Below, one piece after another: positions 11,525 to 24,016 of a stretch of DNA of 64,000 bases (position 1 is the first letter of the stretch; the number at the start of each line of letters is the position of its first letter). Origin of the DNA: Terana coerulea (lineage: Eukaryota; Basidiomycota; Agaricomycetes; Polyporales; Phanerochaetaceae); NCBI GenBank assembly GCA_024811115.1, contig JAKOGH010000845.1, positions 1-64,000 on the forward strand, in the 5' to 3' direction. The position numbers and the translations under genes were made by a program. Under the pieces are notes generated by a model. That model searched no databases and was not told the DNA's origin. It saw only the letters and a program-made list of their open reading frames with translations.

Positions 11525-12230
11525 TTAGCCTTGTCTCATACCGAGCTCCATGTTTGCGTAGTTGGACGCCGTATTCGATGCCGGCGACCGCCACGCACGG
11601 ATCCTTTCGCGTAGTCTCTGGCCATTATCCGATTTCCAGCACATGCGAAGGGAGAAGAAAATGACGATGGCCACTGCGGTGTAAGCGCAGACCCCGTCAG
11701 CCAACAACACACTACCATGGTAAAGCAAGTGAACGCACAGAAACAATGCCCCCTATGACGGCGGCGATTATGGCTCCCGGTGAGATTGGACACCTTATCA
11801 GGTGCCCGTGTCTGATATTTCCGTCAACATAAGTGATGCTGCGAGACATGGAGGGACCATGGCTCACTGGTCGTAGCAAACCCGAGTCGTCCTTCTTGCC
11901 TCTACACTCGGTATCGCTGCAAGGCACACCAAGACGGAAATGAATGCCTGCTGCGTTTGAGTCTTTGCGGTGGAAGGCATTGAGGTAGAGCACGGTTTGC
12001 GAAGGTATGTTGTACCTGGTACCAATTATCCCCATCCTGTTATATACCTGCACTCGTTTGTCTTCATTGACCAATACAACCGCACCCGTTTCCCAACGAA
12101 ACACAGCACGACCGTTTCTGGCCAAAGTCAAGTAGGCTGAAGGCGATGCGCCCGTAGCACAATACCCGAGCGGCCTGAGCAGCGTTGGCGTCGCGACCAA
12201 AACCCAAAGACTGCGAACCACCGCGGGCAT
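11525..12230 (-). CDS. small type I membrane protein, hypothetical
   Basis: The first plausible start (12230) gives a signal-peptide-like start (MPAVVRSLWVLVATPTLL). An ectodomain of about 120 residues with several cysteines follows. One transmembrane helix (GAIIAAVIGGIVS...AIVIFFSL) leads into a basic, cysteine-containing tail ending GMRQG. The helix is interrupted by an intron. A model with intron 11734-11674 (61 nt, weak donor GTTCAC) keeps one frame and gives 214 residues. The usual donor GTGCGT three codons earlier does not. Intron position inside the membrane helix and overall layout match the two genes upstream, but sequence similarity to them is slight. Confidence 0.5.
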
Positions 12231-12715
12231 GCTATCGCAGATCGTTGAGCAGCGGAGAAGGAACATTATATCCGGATTTGCGCCCACAATAGCGTGTTTG
12301 ACGGAGGCTGTGGTGTCAACGAGGCCGAATACAAGGACAGCACAATACAGTTTGATCCTTGGGTATGTCACCGAGGTTCACAAGGCCAGTGCATTCGACA
12401 TGTGAATTTAGAGCACAAGCCAGATATCTGGGTTGAAAATGGTAAGTGGGAAATGGAGAAGTGGCAGGTCAAGACGCACTACTGTACAGCATGGAAGCTC
12501 GCCGTATGCATTGCAGACCACAGCCTTGCGTCAACGAGAAAGCGGGCATTGTCTTCTTGCATGTGAATCCGAGTACCTGATAGCGCAGAGATGTTCTCAG
12601 AATGCAGGAAGCACGATAATATAGCAGTGATAGAGCCGAAAATGATACCAAATGTCCAAGCACGCAGTCAGGCTGACAAAATGAATAAATATCACATTCG
12701 CTCGAGCCTCGAGGC

Positions 12716-13443
12716 TCAAACAGCGGCGTGGCCAGAAGCAAGCGACGGCGGTTCGTAAGTCGGAGGGGCAGATTCAGGTGGAGGTGGGTTGAAGGGTGCT
12801 ATATCTGTCTGAGACTGTGCCACGACCACAGGTGGGGCTTCTGGCGGAGGCTTGTACCCAAGTTCGGGTAATGTATCAGTAGAATATGGTAAGACGACTG
12901 GAGGGTCGTAGCGAGCACCCGCCAAGCTGTATTGTGACTGCAAAGGTCCAAAGTTAGTTCTACCCTGGAGGCAATCTTAAGGCAGCACGCACTTGAGGAA
13001 CGCTAGGAGCTGCAGCCGCACCATTAGCTGGCTCATTCAAATGCTGGTACTTCTGTCGTGAGGACGCTATGCCAGCCTTTTTCAAGTATTTTTGTCTTTG
13101 TCTGCATGGACCCCACAGGCTCCATACGATCAGACCGACAATAAACACTACGAGCGACGGCCTATGTCAGCTGCCTTCCCCACGATATACAATTGAATAC
13201 GCACCACCGACAACCGACAGCGCGACTATCCAAGCAACTTTGTTGCCAGGGCAGTCTATCACATTTCCTTCCCTGGGCATGGTTGATATTGAGCAAATAA
13301 ACATGTATCAAGCAAGATTCCACTCACGAATCTTTACAGACTTTTGCCTGAGCAGGTTGAGCAGGCCGAGAAATGTAGCCATGAGTGCACGCTAGTAGTG
13401 CGCTAAAGTGCAAGAAACCCGGCAGAGCAGTGGTGAGTGGCAT
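12716..13443 (-). CDS. PPxY-tailed type I membrane protein, copy A
   Basis: Four exons (13443-13328, 13272-13205, 13147-12993, 12937-12716) join in frame to 186 residues. Signal-peptide-like start (MPLTTALPGFLHFSALLA), short ectodomain with a CKDS..GNVIDCPGNK motif, one membrane helix (VAWIVALSVVG/VFIVGLIVW), the juxtamembrane WSLWGPCRQRQ, then a proline-rich cytosolic tail (YDPP, GYKPPPEAPP) ending with PPTYEPP. PPxY motifs bind WW domains of Nedd4/Rsp5-type ubiquitin ligases, so an adaptor or cargo role is possible but unproven. Intron positions and exon lengths (116, 68 and 155 nt) are identical to copy B. Confidence 0.8.
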
Positions 13444-13736
13444 GGCGCAAGAAAAGCGACGAGATTCCATCGTCGATGCGAATTCTTTTATGCCATGAGC
13501 GAGCTGAGAGCATCAGATGAGATGGCGCACTCGCAACGCAGAACAGTCACACAGCCGTGGCATGACTGTTACAGCTGATGCCACGATAGAGTTTCTGCAG
13601 GTGTTCGAGCGCTCTCGGAGTTCACCACTGTTGAGGTGCACTGTCTCGCAACTGTTTAATTGAGCGAAGACGACATGTACAAGTTGAAATACAGCAGAGA
13701 GCGGCCAGCAGCTCGTGCTAGCCCCAGTATCCCATG

Positions 13737-14512
13737 CTACGCCTCCAAATGTCGAGTCGTGGAAGAAGCTATCGTGGGATTTGCTCGAGGCTCAAGCATT
13801 GACAGGGCCTGGCGGATACGGCGGGGGTTGTAGACCGGTGGCGCAAACCCACCAGGGGGGACGGTTGGTGTTATAGGTGTTTGAGATTCCGCCATGACCG
13901 CAGGAGGTGCTCCTGCCGGAGGCTTGTAGTCATATTCAATCTCGGGTGGTGCATAATGCGCTAGATCTGTTGGGGGATCGTAGCGGGCGCCCTCCAAGTT
14001 ATATTGTGACTGCAACGGCAAGCATTAGTATTGGTATAAGAGAAACCTCAGGATAGCACGCACCTGAGGCACACTGGGCGCTCCCACCGGGCCAGGGCCA
14101 GATGGTTCGTTGATACGCTCGTATTTCTGCGAGGAAAACGTGCTCGCGTTCTTCTTCGCTTGGATTCTCCGTCTGCACGGACCCCACACACTCCATACGA
14201 TCAGGCCAATGACAATCGCTGGAGGCAACAGGTTATGTCAATCACCTCCATCTCGAGAACGAACATGGACACATACCACCCGAGATTGAAATTGCGACTA
14301 TCCAGGCAACCTTGCTACCGGGACAATCTATTATATTCCCATTTCTGCATGTAGAGTAAATGAGGAGTTCATGTAAGTTGTATGATTTGTACATACGAGT
14401 CTTTGCACTCATCATCATCGACATGATGAGCAGGTGGTGGTGGCACAGCGTAGGCAACGGTTAGCAGTGCGCTAAAATGTAGGAAGCCCGACAGAGCTGT
14501 GGTGAGCGACAT
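13737..14512 (-). CDS. PPxY-tailed type I membrane protein, copy B
   Basis: Four exons (14512-14397, 14344-14277, 14218-14064, 14009-13737) give 203 residues with no frame break. The layout repeats copy A: signal peptide (MSLTTALSGFLHFSALLTVAYA), short acidic ectodomain with HHVDDDECKDS and IIDCPGSK, membrane helix (VAWIVAISISG/AIVIGLIVW), WSVWGPCRRR, KYERINEP, SQYNLEGARYDPP, then PPVYNP. The ectodomain differs from copy A far more than the membrane-proximal and tail segments, so the inside is the more constrained part. Both promoters share short tracts (CTTGCAACGCAGAACAAT here, CTCGCAACGCAGAACAGT in A), which shows the duplication included the 5' flank. Confidence 0.8.
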
Positions 14513-15295
14513 GATAGCAGAAGAAAAGTAGGGGATTGAGTCGTCGATGCGAGGTTCATTATGTACTGAGCGAGTCGGGCGATCGTCTGTTTCCATCAAA
14601 TGAGACACAGCGCTTGCAACGCAGAACAATCGCAGCGCGCACAGCCATGACCGTTCACGCCACTGCCGCCGCTGCCCCCTACAAGCGTTCAGCGCTCGGC
14701 ACTCAGGCGTATTGATTGTAGTTGGGAACTGTTTCACAGCTGCTGCGACGTAGCGAAGACGAGGAACATACGCAGAGAATATGTAACGGACCACGGTCAC
14801 CGGCGAGGTCCAGACCAAACGCCCAGTGTCAGACCTCCAGGTGTTGAACGTTGCGGAAGCTCCCTTCTCCGGTAGGCCTTGCATCAACTCATCATATTGA
14901 TACTGCCTCGCCGCGGGGCGTGCACCGTACGCCCCACGAAGATAGAATGGCATCTGAAACGGCTCAGACTGACGGAGACGATGGACGCTGCACGATCGGC
15001 AGAAAGTAGTGCATATCAAAGATGAGGGCCTGCGAGACCCTGTCCCGGCCCACTCCGGCAGCTGCTATGTAGTGGCTTGCCAGACTTGCGGCTCGTCACT
15101 TGCCCTGTGTTGTTACTCACAACACAGACTAACGACGAGCGCGCGAAGAAGTTCTCGACATGCAAGAAACGTACCGCATACCGAGTAAACACATCCATGA
15201 TAGTAAGGATGAGTAACGGCACTGCTTCGTAATAGTGAGAATCTCTGTCAGAGCTCACGTTTGTACGTAAAGAATGAGCTGACCAGAGTAAATGG
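14513..15295. other. intergenic, duplicated promoter tract
   Basis: This is upstream of membrane-protein copy B and downstream of DBP7. The first 150 bases resemble the upstream region of copy A. A long open frame in phase with copy B exists on the minus strand to about 15019, but it lacks any domain and precedes the signal peptide, so I treat it as chance. Confidence 0.4.
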
Positions 15296-17868
15296 CTACC
15301 GTCCGCCGACCAACTTCTCCAAATCATAGCCACCAGCAACCTGGAACTCCGAAGTGCCGCTGTTGTTGACCATCTTACCCCCTTCTTCGTGAGCCGACCT
15401 TGGGCACGCACGACTACCTCCATGCGCTTCTCTGCGTCGCCAACGTCCCGGTTGTAGTCGTGATTCTGTCCCTCCCTATCGCCCTTGACTTTCGTTTTGC
15501 CTGACGCCTTTGCCTTCGGGTCGGCTTTTTTCGACTGGGCTTTCGTCCCCGCACCCTTGACGATCGAAGGTGCTTCGCGGAGAGCGAACGCTTTCGCCAG
15601 ATGACCAAGGTGAAGTTGTCGGACGTGGAAGATGTGCTTCTCATCTGAAGGGTGAGTCGCATAGGCGCGGACATGAGACAGGAAAGCTTTGCGAGCACCA
15701 TCTGCATTCTATAACAGGCGGCTCATTAGGATAGGCCAAAGAATAAACGTAGATGGGGAACAGACCTCTTTGCCCTTGAGTACCCAACGTTCAAAAGATA
15801 GCTGCACTTGTGTCGCGCGGGCCTCAACTTCAGAACCTCTACCGCCAAAGCCGCTTTGCAGGACGGTGTCGACAGGCACGGGCTGCAGAGCGACGCCTTT
15901 CTTCTCTCCGGGCTCAGCTGTCGACACAACATCGCCTTGCATCTTCTCCTGTACCCACTGGACCCATTGCTGCTCGCTTGGGCTGACGAACGCCCACGCC
16001 TCGCCACCCTTTCCGACACGGGCAGTACGGCCGACGCGATGCACGTACTCTGTCGCACCTCCCTCAGTAGGTAGATCATACTGGACGACGGCGCGAACTA
16101 ATGGCATATCCAAACCGCGAGAGGCCACCGACGTACACAGCAAGATGGAAGACTGAGCACCGTCAGGTTTGGGAACGGAGGCGAAGGCTTTCAAGGACGC
16201 GAGACGGGTCTGTGTAGGCAGCGATCCGTGCAGACGGAAGACGGAGGCGTCGGGTAGGAGGTCGGACTTCGCCTCTACTCGATTTTCGAGGTTGACCTTG
16301 CCGCGACCGTCTTGCTCACCCTCCTCAGCGTCAGAGTCACCCGACTCGGATCCTGAGTTGGAGGCGCCGTCGTTCATCGCTGTGCCACCTAGCAGATTGA
16401 AATGGTAGTCCACCGAGTCCGTACAACTGAGGAATACGATGATTTTTGTTGTCCGTTTGCCGTGTGTCTGCGCCAGTAGATTGCGGAGAAGCGCAATGAG
16501 AGCAACCAGGCGGAGCTTCAGAGGTACGACCACGTATTTTTGCAAGAGTTGCGATGGCGGCGTGAATTTGTTGTTGCCGGCAGCTGCTGCAGCAATTGCA
16601 TCGCCGGGCAGCAACGGACCACTTTCCATTTGAACGGGTGCATCGTCTTGGGTCGCTTTGATGACAACCGGGTTCTGCAGCGTAGTACCCGCCAACTTCT
16701 GCACATCTTCCCGAATCGTGGCAGAGCAAAGGATAGTCCGTCTCCGGCGTTCCCAATCCCAGCCTCCGACCTCCATGCTCTTTCCGTCGTCAACTGCCGC
16801 CTTCGCAAGCTTCCGCCTGCCTTCGATGCCCTTCACAATGCCCGTAATGGTCTCCTCGAATCCGAGATCCATGAGGCGATCCGCCTCGTCCAGGATCAGC
16901 CAGCGACACTTTCCGACGTTGAACGACTCAGTATTTTGGAGGTGGTCCAGAAGGCGACCAGGAGTGGAGACAAGGATCGGCACACCCTTGCGTAGGCGGG
17001 CCTTCTCGTGCGTCCGTGTGGCACCACCAGTCAGTAGTCCAGAGACAAGCCAACGGGTTAGTCGTGGACCTGACGGAGGGTCGTCCGGAGATTCGTCTTG
17101 TGGGCGAAGGCGCATCTGTAGAAGAGCTTCGAGGACGTCCGATATCTGTTTTGCCAGTTCACGAGTAGGGGCAATAATGATGGCGAGAGTGCCTATTGAG
17201 CGGTCTATGTAGGAGAGACTGCTCAACGGAAGAAGGTCCTGGATGATGGGCAAGAGGAAAGACAAAGTTTTTCCCGAGCCGGTCTGAGATTGGATGAACA
17301 CATCTCGCGCAGAGGTATCTTCGCCAGCGGTTGACAAGAGAGTGGGGAGAGCTGAACGTTGGATAGAGGTTGGCTTCTCTATGCTCAGTTTGGACTGAAG
17401 GTGGGTCGCTATTAGAGGGTCGAGCCCGAGGCCAGTAAAAGTAGACGAGTCAAGTAATGGTGCATTGCTTGGCTTAGACTTTGGAGCAGCAGGTTCGGGT
17501 GCGGCGGATTTCTCTATTGTCGGGTTCGAGGTGAATAGCGAGGAAATAATCTGAGTGGGAGGTCTGGTAGCAGGGGGATGTGTGCGCTCGGAAGGAGGTC
17601 CTCCGTAGGATACGGTCTGGGTATCCTTGCGTGGCTTCTTTGCAGGACGCTCGACTGCGTCTAATGTATGTTTGCTGGTGGATGCCTCCTGAGGTCGCTC
17701 CTTGCGTTTAGCACTGCGCTTCGCTTTTACACTGCATGATTTCAGGTCGGGTTGTTTCCAGAAGGGCCAGAATACGCACCGGTCTGTCCATCGGCCACCT
17801 TTCTTCCCAGATTTGTGTGCGGGACCCGCTGTGTCGATTTCCACGTTCAACACAAGGTCGTCGTCCAT
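15296..17868 (-). CDS. DBP7: DEAD-box ATP-dependent RNA helicase Dbp7
   Basis: Dbp7 is a nucleolar helicase needed for assembly of 60S ribosomal subunits. Exons 17868-17780, 17731-15766 and 15708-15296 (introns of 48 and 57 nt) encode about 822 residues. Basic N-terminus with RWTDR; Q motif [16 protein letters not shown]; motif I SQTGSGKT; Ia PTRELAKQ; Ib [38 protein letters not shown] lysine-rich C-terminus ends [17 protein letters not shown], as in the family. The last segment is reached only if the C5 run at 15378-15382 (G5 on the coding strand) had one more base. Because the protein is essential in yeast and the tail is conserved, I read this as a sequence error. Confidence 0.9.
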
Positions 17869-18400
17869 TGTGAGGTACTGGCAGGAGTTGGGCAGGACTT
17901 GAGGGACTCAAACAAGATTTTCATAAATGCGCGAGGATTGGAAGAGGAAGTTTAGTGATAAGATAAAGCCTGAAGCGATCTGCCATCAGGCATCGGCGCG
18001 GGCCGTGTCACTCCGTTGCCGGGCCTGATCACTTCCTCCCAAACAATCATGTTCCTCTCATGCCGTCATGGAGTTATTCAGATCGACTTCTTCTCCCTCT
18101 CACCTCTCTTACCATCTAGTCGGGCAGTGTATAAGGCTAGCATAGCTCTAGCCTTTCGCAGTCTTTATTTTCATGAAAGCTGACGACCTGCAACATTGTA
18201 CGCTTTCTCATAATCTTCACGGGTTGCAGTCTATTGACTTTTGGGCTGCACTTTCTCACAGCGAGTCCTAACCCTTCCGAACACTCTACGGAGGTACGCT
18301 CTGTATATATGTGTGTGTTTCGCACTACACAGGCTGACCTCTACTACAGACAGATGCGGAGGCGAATTCTACATCACGAGCAGCACAGAATGGCGAAAAG
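17869..18400. other. divergent promoter region DBP7/MFS
   Basis: This separates the 5' ends of DBP7 (-) and the MFS transporter (+). No further gene is seen. Short frames here have no recognisable domain. Confidence 0.5.
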
Positions 18401-20422
18401 ATGGACTCACAGGAGGTCAGCCTGGAACCTCAAGACAACCCCAAGAACATATCAAAGTTCAGGAAATGGGTCATAGTCCTTGTGATATGTAGCGGAGCTT
18501 TATGTGCGACGTGTGCCTCTTCCATGGTCAGATCATCTTCCTCCAGCTCAGCTCTAAATGATAAGCTGAAGACGTCGTAATCAGGCTTCCTTCACTGAGA
18601 CCGGCATCAGTCAAGACTTTCATGTCGGCAAAGAAGTTGCAATTCTTGGTATCAGTCTGTACGTACTGGGCTTAGGTATGAGCTCACGACGTCAAACAGA
18701 GTAGGACTGTGCTTATCCTGTTGTACTCTAGGCATCGGCCCTTTGCTCATTGGACCCCTCTCGGAAGTCTATGGTCGCAATCCCATCTACCGAGTCTCAT
18801 ACTTCATTTTCTTTGCGTTTTCCTGGGCAGTCGCATTCCCACCAGACATAGGTACGTCTTTCAGCCTTTAAAGAAGGGATGCATGTCTCACAGTGACACC
18901 AGCCGTTTACCTCATATTCCGCTTTCTAACCGGCTTCAGCAGCTCAGCTTTTCTCAGCGTAGCAGGTGGAAGCGTCAGTGACCTTTTCGACAACGCGGAA
19001 GTCGCAACGTGAGGAGTTACTACTCCAATCCAACATCTTCGTGGTTGACGTCATTCACAGCCCTATGGCCGTCTACACGGTATCTCCGTTTATTGGTCCC
19101 GCGGCAGGTCCCCTCATAAGCGGGTACGTCATGACAATATCGTGCTTTGCATGTCCACGTTAAGGGCATTCTTCTCAGATTCATCAACCAAGTAAGAAGT
19201 AGCTCAAGCTGGCGGTTGGTCTCATCTCACATGCGTGACAGAATACCGATTGGAGGTGGACGTATCGCGTGCTCATAATTTGGGTCTTTGTTGAGCTGGC
19301 CATGATTATACTGGTATGTCCTCAAATACTTGAAGTCTTGCCAGCGCGCACTTATCACTGCGTCAGCTGGTACCAGAAACATACGCCCCAGCTATACTCA
19401 AACATAAAGCACAGAAGTGCGCTATTGATATGGTACTTTTGACATCGGAGACTGAAGCCAGTCCTGCAGGCTACGTAAGCAGACGGGCGATAATCGTTTC
19501 TGGGCCCCCACGGAGCGACAAGAAACCAGTATCCTCCACGCTATGTTGGTAAGCTGTTACATGCCGTTCAGTGAGTCTAACCATCTGCATACCTGTGATG
19601 GCGTTTAATTCACTTGACGACGATAGAATTAATGGCAGTGGAATCTATGGCGCTATTGCTTAACCTATGGTGCGCTATTTGGTTATCGCCCTTAGCATGC
19701 CTAAATCTCCCGCTACTCATAGGGCCGCCCTGATTCTTGGGATACAATATCTCACATTCCAAGCTTTCCCCATCATCTTCGAGGACGGCCACGGGTTTAA
19801 CGTACAGGAGACCGGATTGTCCTTCCTAGGAATGGCGATTGGACTGTTTATCGGACTGGCTTGCCAGCCACTCGTCAATCGGTATGATACAACGCTTATG
19901 ATACACGACAGTTCACTTACGCACGTCCAGGTATCAGCGACGGAAGACCGAGGAGTACAATGGGCAGGCTCCGCCGAAACCCGCCTGGTAATCGGCATGT
20001 GGGGCGCTGTACTCATCGCGATCAGCCTATATTGGCTCGCATTCACGACGTACCCGCACGTCCACTGGGTAGTGCCCATCATAGCCTCCGCGCCATTCGG
20101 CACCGGCATCCTGTTCTGCTACTCTGCGATCTTCACATACCTCGTCACGACCTACCGCCCGGTCGCTGCCTCAGCCATGTCGGCAAACACGTTTGTGCGC
20201 ACGTCCTCTGCTGCCGCGTTCCCCCTGTTCGCCGGACAGATGTATGATCGGCTGGGGACGGTCGGCGCGACGGCGTTACTGGCGGGCTTGACGACGCTGG
20301 CTGCGCCGATACCGTGAGTGTTGTTGGCAGTGTTTGGAATAGTGAGCTAATCATTTGCCAGATTTGTGTTCTACAAGATCGGTGCTAGGCTGAGAGCTAA
20401 ATCGCAATTCACTGGTAAATAA
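18401..20422 (+). CDS. MFS transporter, DHA1 drug/polyamine type
   Basis: Thirteen short exons encode a 12-helix proton antiporter of the Tpo1/Flu1-like group, expected in the plasma membrane exporting drugs or polyamines. Visible: N-terminal cytosolic segment (MDSQEVSLEPQD), motif A-like GPLSEVYGRNP, motif C-like SPFIGPAAGPLISG, the loop RPF-like PFKLMAVESMALLLNLW, FQAFPIIFEDGHGFN, and the final helix region ending GARLRAKSQFTGK. One exon is only 13 nt (19179-19191). In exon 12 the conserved RRKTEEYNGQAPP runs into ETRLVIG only if one G is restored in CCGCCGAAACC (19971-19980). This is the single frame break and may be a sequence error. Substrate cannot be read from sequence. Confidence 0.85.
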
Positions 20423-20640
20423 TGGCAGAGACCGCTGGCGTGCATTGCTATTTAGAAGATCTTTAAACACCTAACACAAGTAGTCACGCAAACAACGCCG
20501 TCTGACCAGCCACTATGGTGAGCAAAAAATAATACAACGAATTGCTTGGTATCATACGAATAAGTTACTAGTGGTACATGACTAGGGTTACAGTATCAGC
20601 AAGCTATTTTCCCGATGCTTTGGTCGTGAAGATATGGGTT

Positions 20641-22007
20641 TCACTCGTATACGCGAAGCGAGGCGATATCCCAGTAGGCATTGGAGAACGCGCTGGGGTT
20701 GTTGTTGACAAAGTCTAACAATCACTAGTTAGCTGTACTGCAACACATCGCAGCAATATATGCGATACTGACCTACGCAACTGCCCGGGCAACCTGCATT
20801 AGTGTAAAGAGAGCTGACGCCTGCCCAATCCCCGCCTAATATGCGGTCAGCATGGAAGCCCGAAGCCAAATACAAAGTCACGTACAGAAGGTCAGGTTGA
20901 TAATGATGTTGTTCGCATCGAAGTGGGAGCCGATATTGCACTGCGTGTTCGGGAAGAAGGCAGTCGGCGTGCCCTGTCGAAGCATGAGCTTCTCCACAGG
21001 ATTTACAATAGCAATGCGCCTGCCACGTACCCAGTTATCGGTATCAACGGAGCTGCTTCCTGAGTTCACGTCGGACGGGATGTTGCCGTTGCGTGGGAAG
21101 AACCAGACCTTGATGAAATCGTTGGTGCGCTCCATGGCGTAGAAGCCACCTCCGATGGAATTGAGGCTGGGGCCGTAGCTTTGAGCGGTCGGCGCTTGGA
21201 CACCACAGCCAGAGTTGCCGTCGGTGTTCACGTCGCAGTTGTTGCCCGTCGAGGTGCCCGTCATGGTGCGGCTGGCAGGCATGTTGCAGTTTGCGCCGGT
21301 GTGAAGAGTCATGGTGTTTGGGGAAACATTGTTGATGCCCTCGATCCTGCAAAAACAACTTGATTAGGTAACCGAAGAGGAGCGTAGCAACAGAACATTA
21401 CTTACTGCGTTTCCAGTGAGTGAAATAGGCGAGGTAATCAAGGGCATGGTGAGAACATGCATGCCGAGCACACCATGGGCGTACGTACGATATCAACCTC
21501 GCCGCCGTTTGGCCAGTCGCCTCCGTCGGTTTCCCAGAAAGCGGGCCATGTCGAGCAGCCCTCAGGCATATGCCGCACATCAAGGCTGCGAAGCTGGTTG
21601 AGAAGCGCACACAAATGAGTACACTGAAGATAGCTTACACGGAAACATGGGTAGTATACGACTTGATGCTTTGGATGCGGACGCTGTTCCGACCAGGACC
21701 GCTGGGGCTCAGGACAGTGGTGTCATCTGCCCTCAGGATGAGAGTATTGCCCGACGCGAAGGTCAGGTTCTTGGCAAGGGCTGTAGCTTGATCCACATAG
21801 TTCCTACAAGTTGGCTCACTGGTTAGACATAGTTATATGCGCAGCACAGCGAGCCACTTACACTCTGCCATGGGTAGGGTCGGCGATGGCCTGGTGTGTG
21901 AATGTCGACAAGAAAGCGGCACCACTCCAGTTGTCGGAGAGCCCGTAGGTGGCCGCTAGTGCTTGAGAGGCACAGCCTACGATCACAGCTAAGCTTGTCG
22001 CGTGCAT
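20641..22007 (-). CDS. GH16 endo-beta-1,3(4)-glucanase (Lam16A-like)
   Basis: Secreted beta-glucanase of glycoside hydrolase family 16, close to the basidiomycete Lam16A group that acts on laminarin-type glucans. Signal peptide MHATSLAVIVGCASQALA, then ATYGLSDNWSG, FLSTFTHQAIADPTHGRV, WPAFWETDGGDWPNGGEVDI. The active-site motif E-x-D-x-x-E is split by an intron after GGEVDI, and IEGINNVSPN starts the next exon. C-terminal exons carry DFIKVWFFPRNG, AFFPNTQCNIGSHFD, NIIINLTFC and GCPGSCV, ending YWDIASLRVYE. At the split motif the frames do not join by a standard GT-AG intron: the acceptor reads GCAGGATCGAG with one G too many. Confidence 0.85.
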
Positions 22008-22080
22008 GTCTGAAGAGCTGGGCAGTGGATGAGAGTGCAGGTCGACGCTGAGCTGTATGACCACAGACCGCCGACTCTGC

Positions 22081-22087
22081 CTTTATA
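22081..22087 (-). promoter_or_regulatory. TATA box of the GH16 gene
   Basis: TATAAAG on the minus strand, about 75 bases before the ATG at 22007, is a normal distance for a fungal gene with a short leader. Confidence 0.55.
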
Positions 22088-22797
22088 GTTGCAAAGCAGA
22101 GAGCATCCGCGCTGTTACAAGGTCATGAGGATCTCCAACATGCGAATGCATCCTTTGAGCATCGACGTCAATGCCTGCTGGTGCTTGCAGAACTTTGCTC
22201 TGGGACGGCATCCGGTACCATGAGTCCTCAGACCATGCGGTAAAATTCGCAAACATACGTACCTCTTCGGGCGGAGCGCCGCTTCGTTACCTCGCGCGCA
22301 TCTTCTCGGGCGACCAGCGACCAACCACATGATGCGCGGCTCCGCATACGGCCTCAGAGCTTGAGAGGCGTTGTCCAATCCGACGGGGCCAAGCGTCAAG
22401 AGCCTCAGCAACAGGGCGTATTTTGGGCCGACCCATGACAGAGATGAGCCGGAGGCGTAGTGAAGAGACTGAGTGCCCTGCGTATGTCGATCTGTGAAAC
22501 TGCTTCTTCGAGTCCTCGGTTGTTCGGGTGACGAAGTAACCACAGGAGCCGGGCGACATGGAGTGCGAACCGGACGAGCGAACATGACAGATGCTACCCT
22601 GAATCGGGAGATGACGAAGAGATTTTGCTATCGGAGGGACGGATATAGCGCACCATACTCTGCTCGTCGTGATAGACGTGGAGCATCAGACATAATGCGC
22701 AAGGCCCCGGGTCGCACAGCTCGCCACGAGCGAGCAACTGCGGCTGCAAAGAAGCTCGGAACAGATAGCTTACTTTGCACTGCTACCGTACAGTACG

Positions 22798-23462
22798 TCA
22801 GACGACTCTGTGAGCACAATGAAGGGGACCAGAGCACGTACATGATCCGTCACAATGGTTCGGTTGTCCGGTTCGAAGAGCTTCTCGTGGGCGCTCCTCA
22901 TAGAACAAGTGCAATACACGGATAAACCGGTCGTATAGGCGTATGTCAGGTGTGCCTCGGATGTCATGGTCATCAGAGGGCCATACTGTACACACTGTGG
23001 GGCTAAGACTTTGGCGGAGTAGACGATCATATAACCGAGTCACGAGCAGCGGCGTGTATGAGAGCGGCTCGCGCGAGTAGTCCGGCGCCGCAACTGGAGG
23101 TGCTGTTCCGCATATAGCGACGTACACGCGGCTTATGAGCACGGGTTTGCTCCAGCCTGTATCCGAGGATTTGTGGGAATCGAAGGTAACACCATACATG
23201 TGCTACTGGAACATCGAGAGCAAATGGCTCGTCGTATTTCTCACGAATAATAGACTAGAATTGGTATTAGTGGGTATTCGCAACCGCCGGGGACGCTGAC
23301 TGTACGTACCACAGTATGAAAACCTGTCGTCCAACTCCCAATCCACCCAGGCAAGTAGCAATGTGATGTCATACAGATATGATATGAAGCTTTATGACGT
23401 GTCTCTTGTGAAGACTTACGCTCATGAGAAAAGTTGTCAGAAAGTGTAAACGAAGCGGTCAT
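22798..23462 (-). CDS. possible hypothetical gene
   Basis: A start MTASFTLSDNFSHE at 23462 is followed by a good donor (GTAAGT). Downstream segments include IIREKYDEPFALDVPVAH and WSKPVLISRVYVAICGTAPP, which look coding, but I cannot join them into one frame with confidence and recognise no family. The flanks (22088-22797 and 23463-24016) show nothing else I can support. It may be a decayed gene. Confidence 0.25.
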
Positions 23463-24016
23463 GAGCTCGACAGGCGGCGGATGGGGAGTTCCGTGGAGTT
23501 TAGCTTGCTATGTTTCACGCTACCAGTACATCTTTTAGAGATTGCTCGGCGAATTCAACGGATGGTTTTGGGGAGAGTATACGAGGTCGATGGAAATCAA
23601 GGACAAGGTTGATGAGTCGCTTCACCCGAAGCGCTCTTCAAACTCAGCCAACCTTCCGCAGCCATCAGCCCGCTTCGGAGCGCTAAAAGTACAGCGCCAT
23701 TTCTGTCTCCGCCGGGGCCGAACGCCACAAGGCGGTGGTTGGCAAAGTGGGACTCTGCATGCGCCGCCCATATTTCTCGCTTTAGGACCTAAGTGGTACA
23801 ACACAAGCATGCCGGGAGACCTCAAGTCGCAGAGGTGCGTCCTAATTTTGTGCGGCATGCATGGCTCATCTGGTCGATAGCATGGCAGAGATGGGTTCTC
23901 TGAGCGTTTTTCCACTCGAGATTGCCGGCAGCCGTACTACGAATTCTTGACAACCAAAACACATGATCCCGGATGTACAATCATTACCATGTACTAGCAC
24001 CCAGTCTTGCGACTCC

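Noticed and set aside
14513..15019. long N-terminal extension of membrane-protein copy B
   Set aside because: It would bury the signal peptide. Copy A lacks it and the start at 14512 matches copy A exactly.
18354..18480. upstream ATGs of the MFS gene (for example 18354 and 18390)
   Set aside because: They are not in frame with the transporter. ATG 18401 gives the family-like N-terminus.
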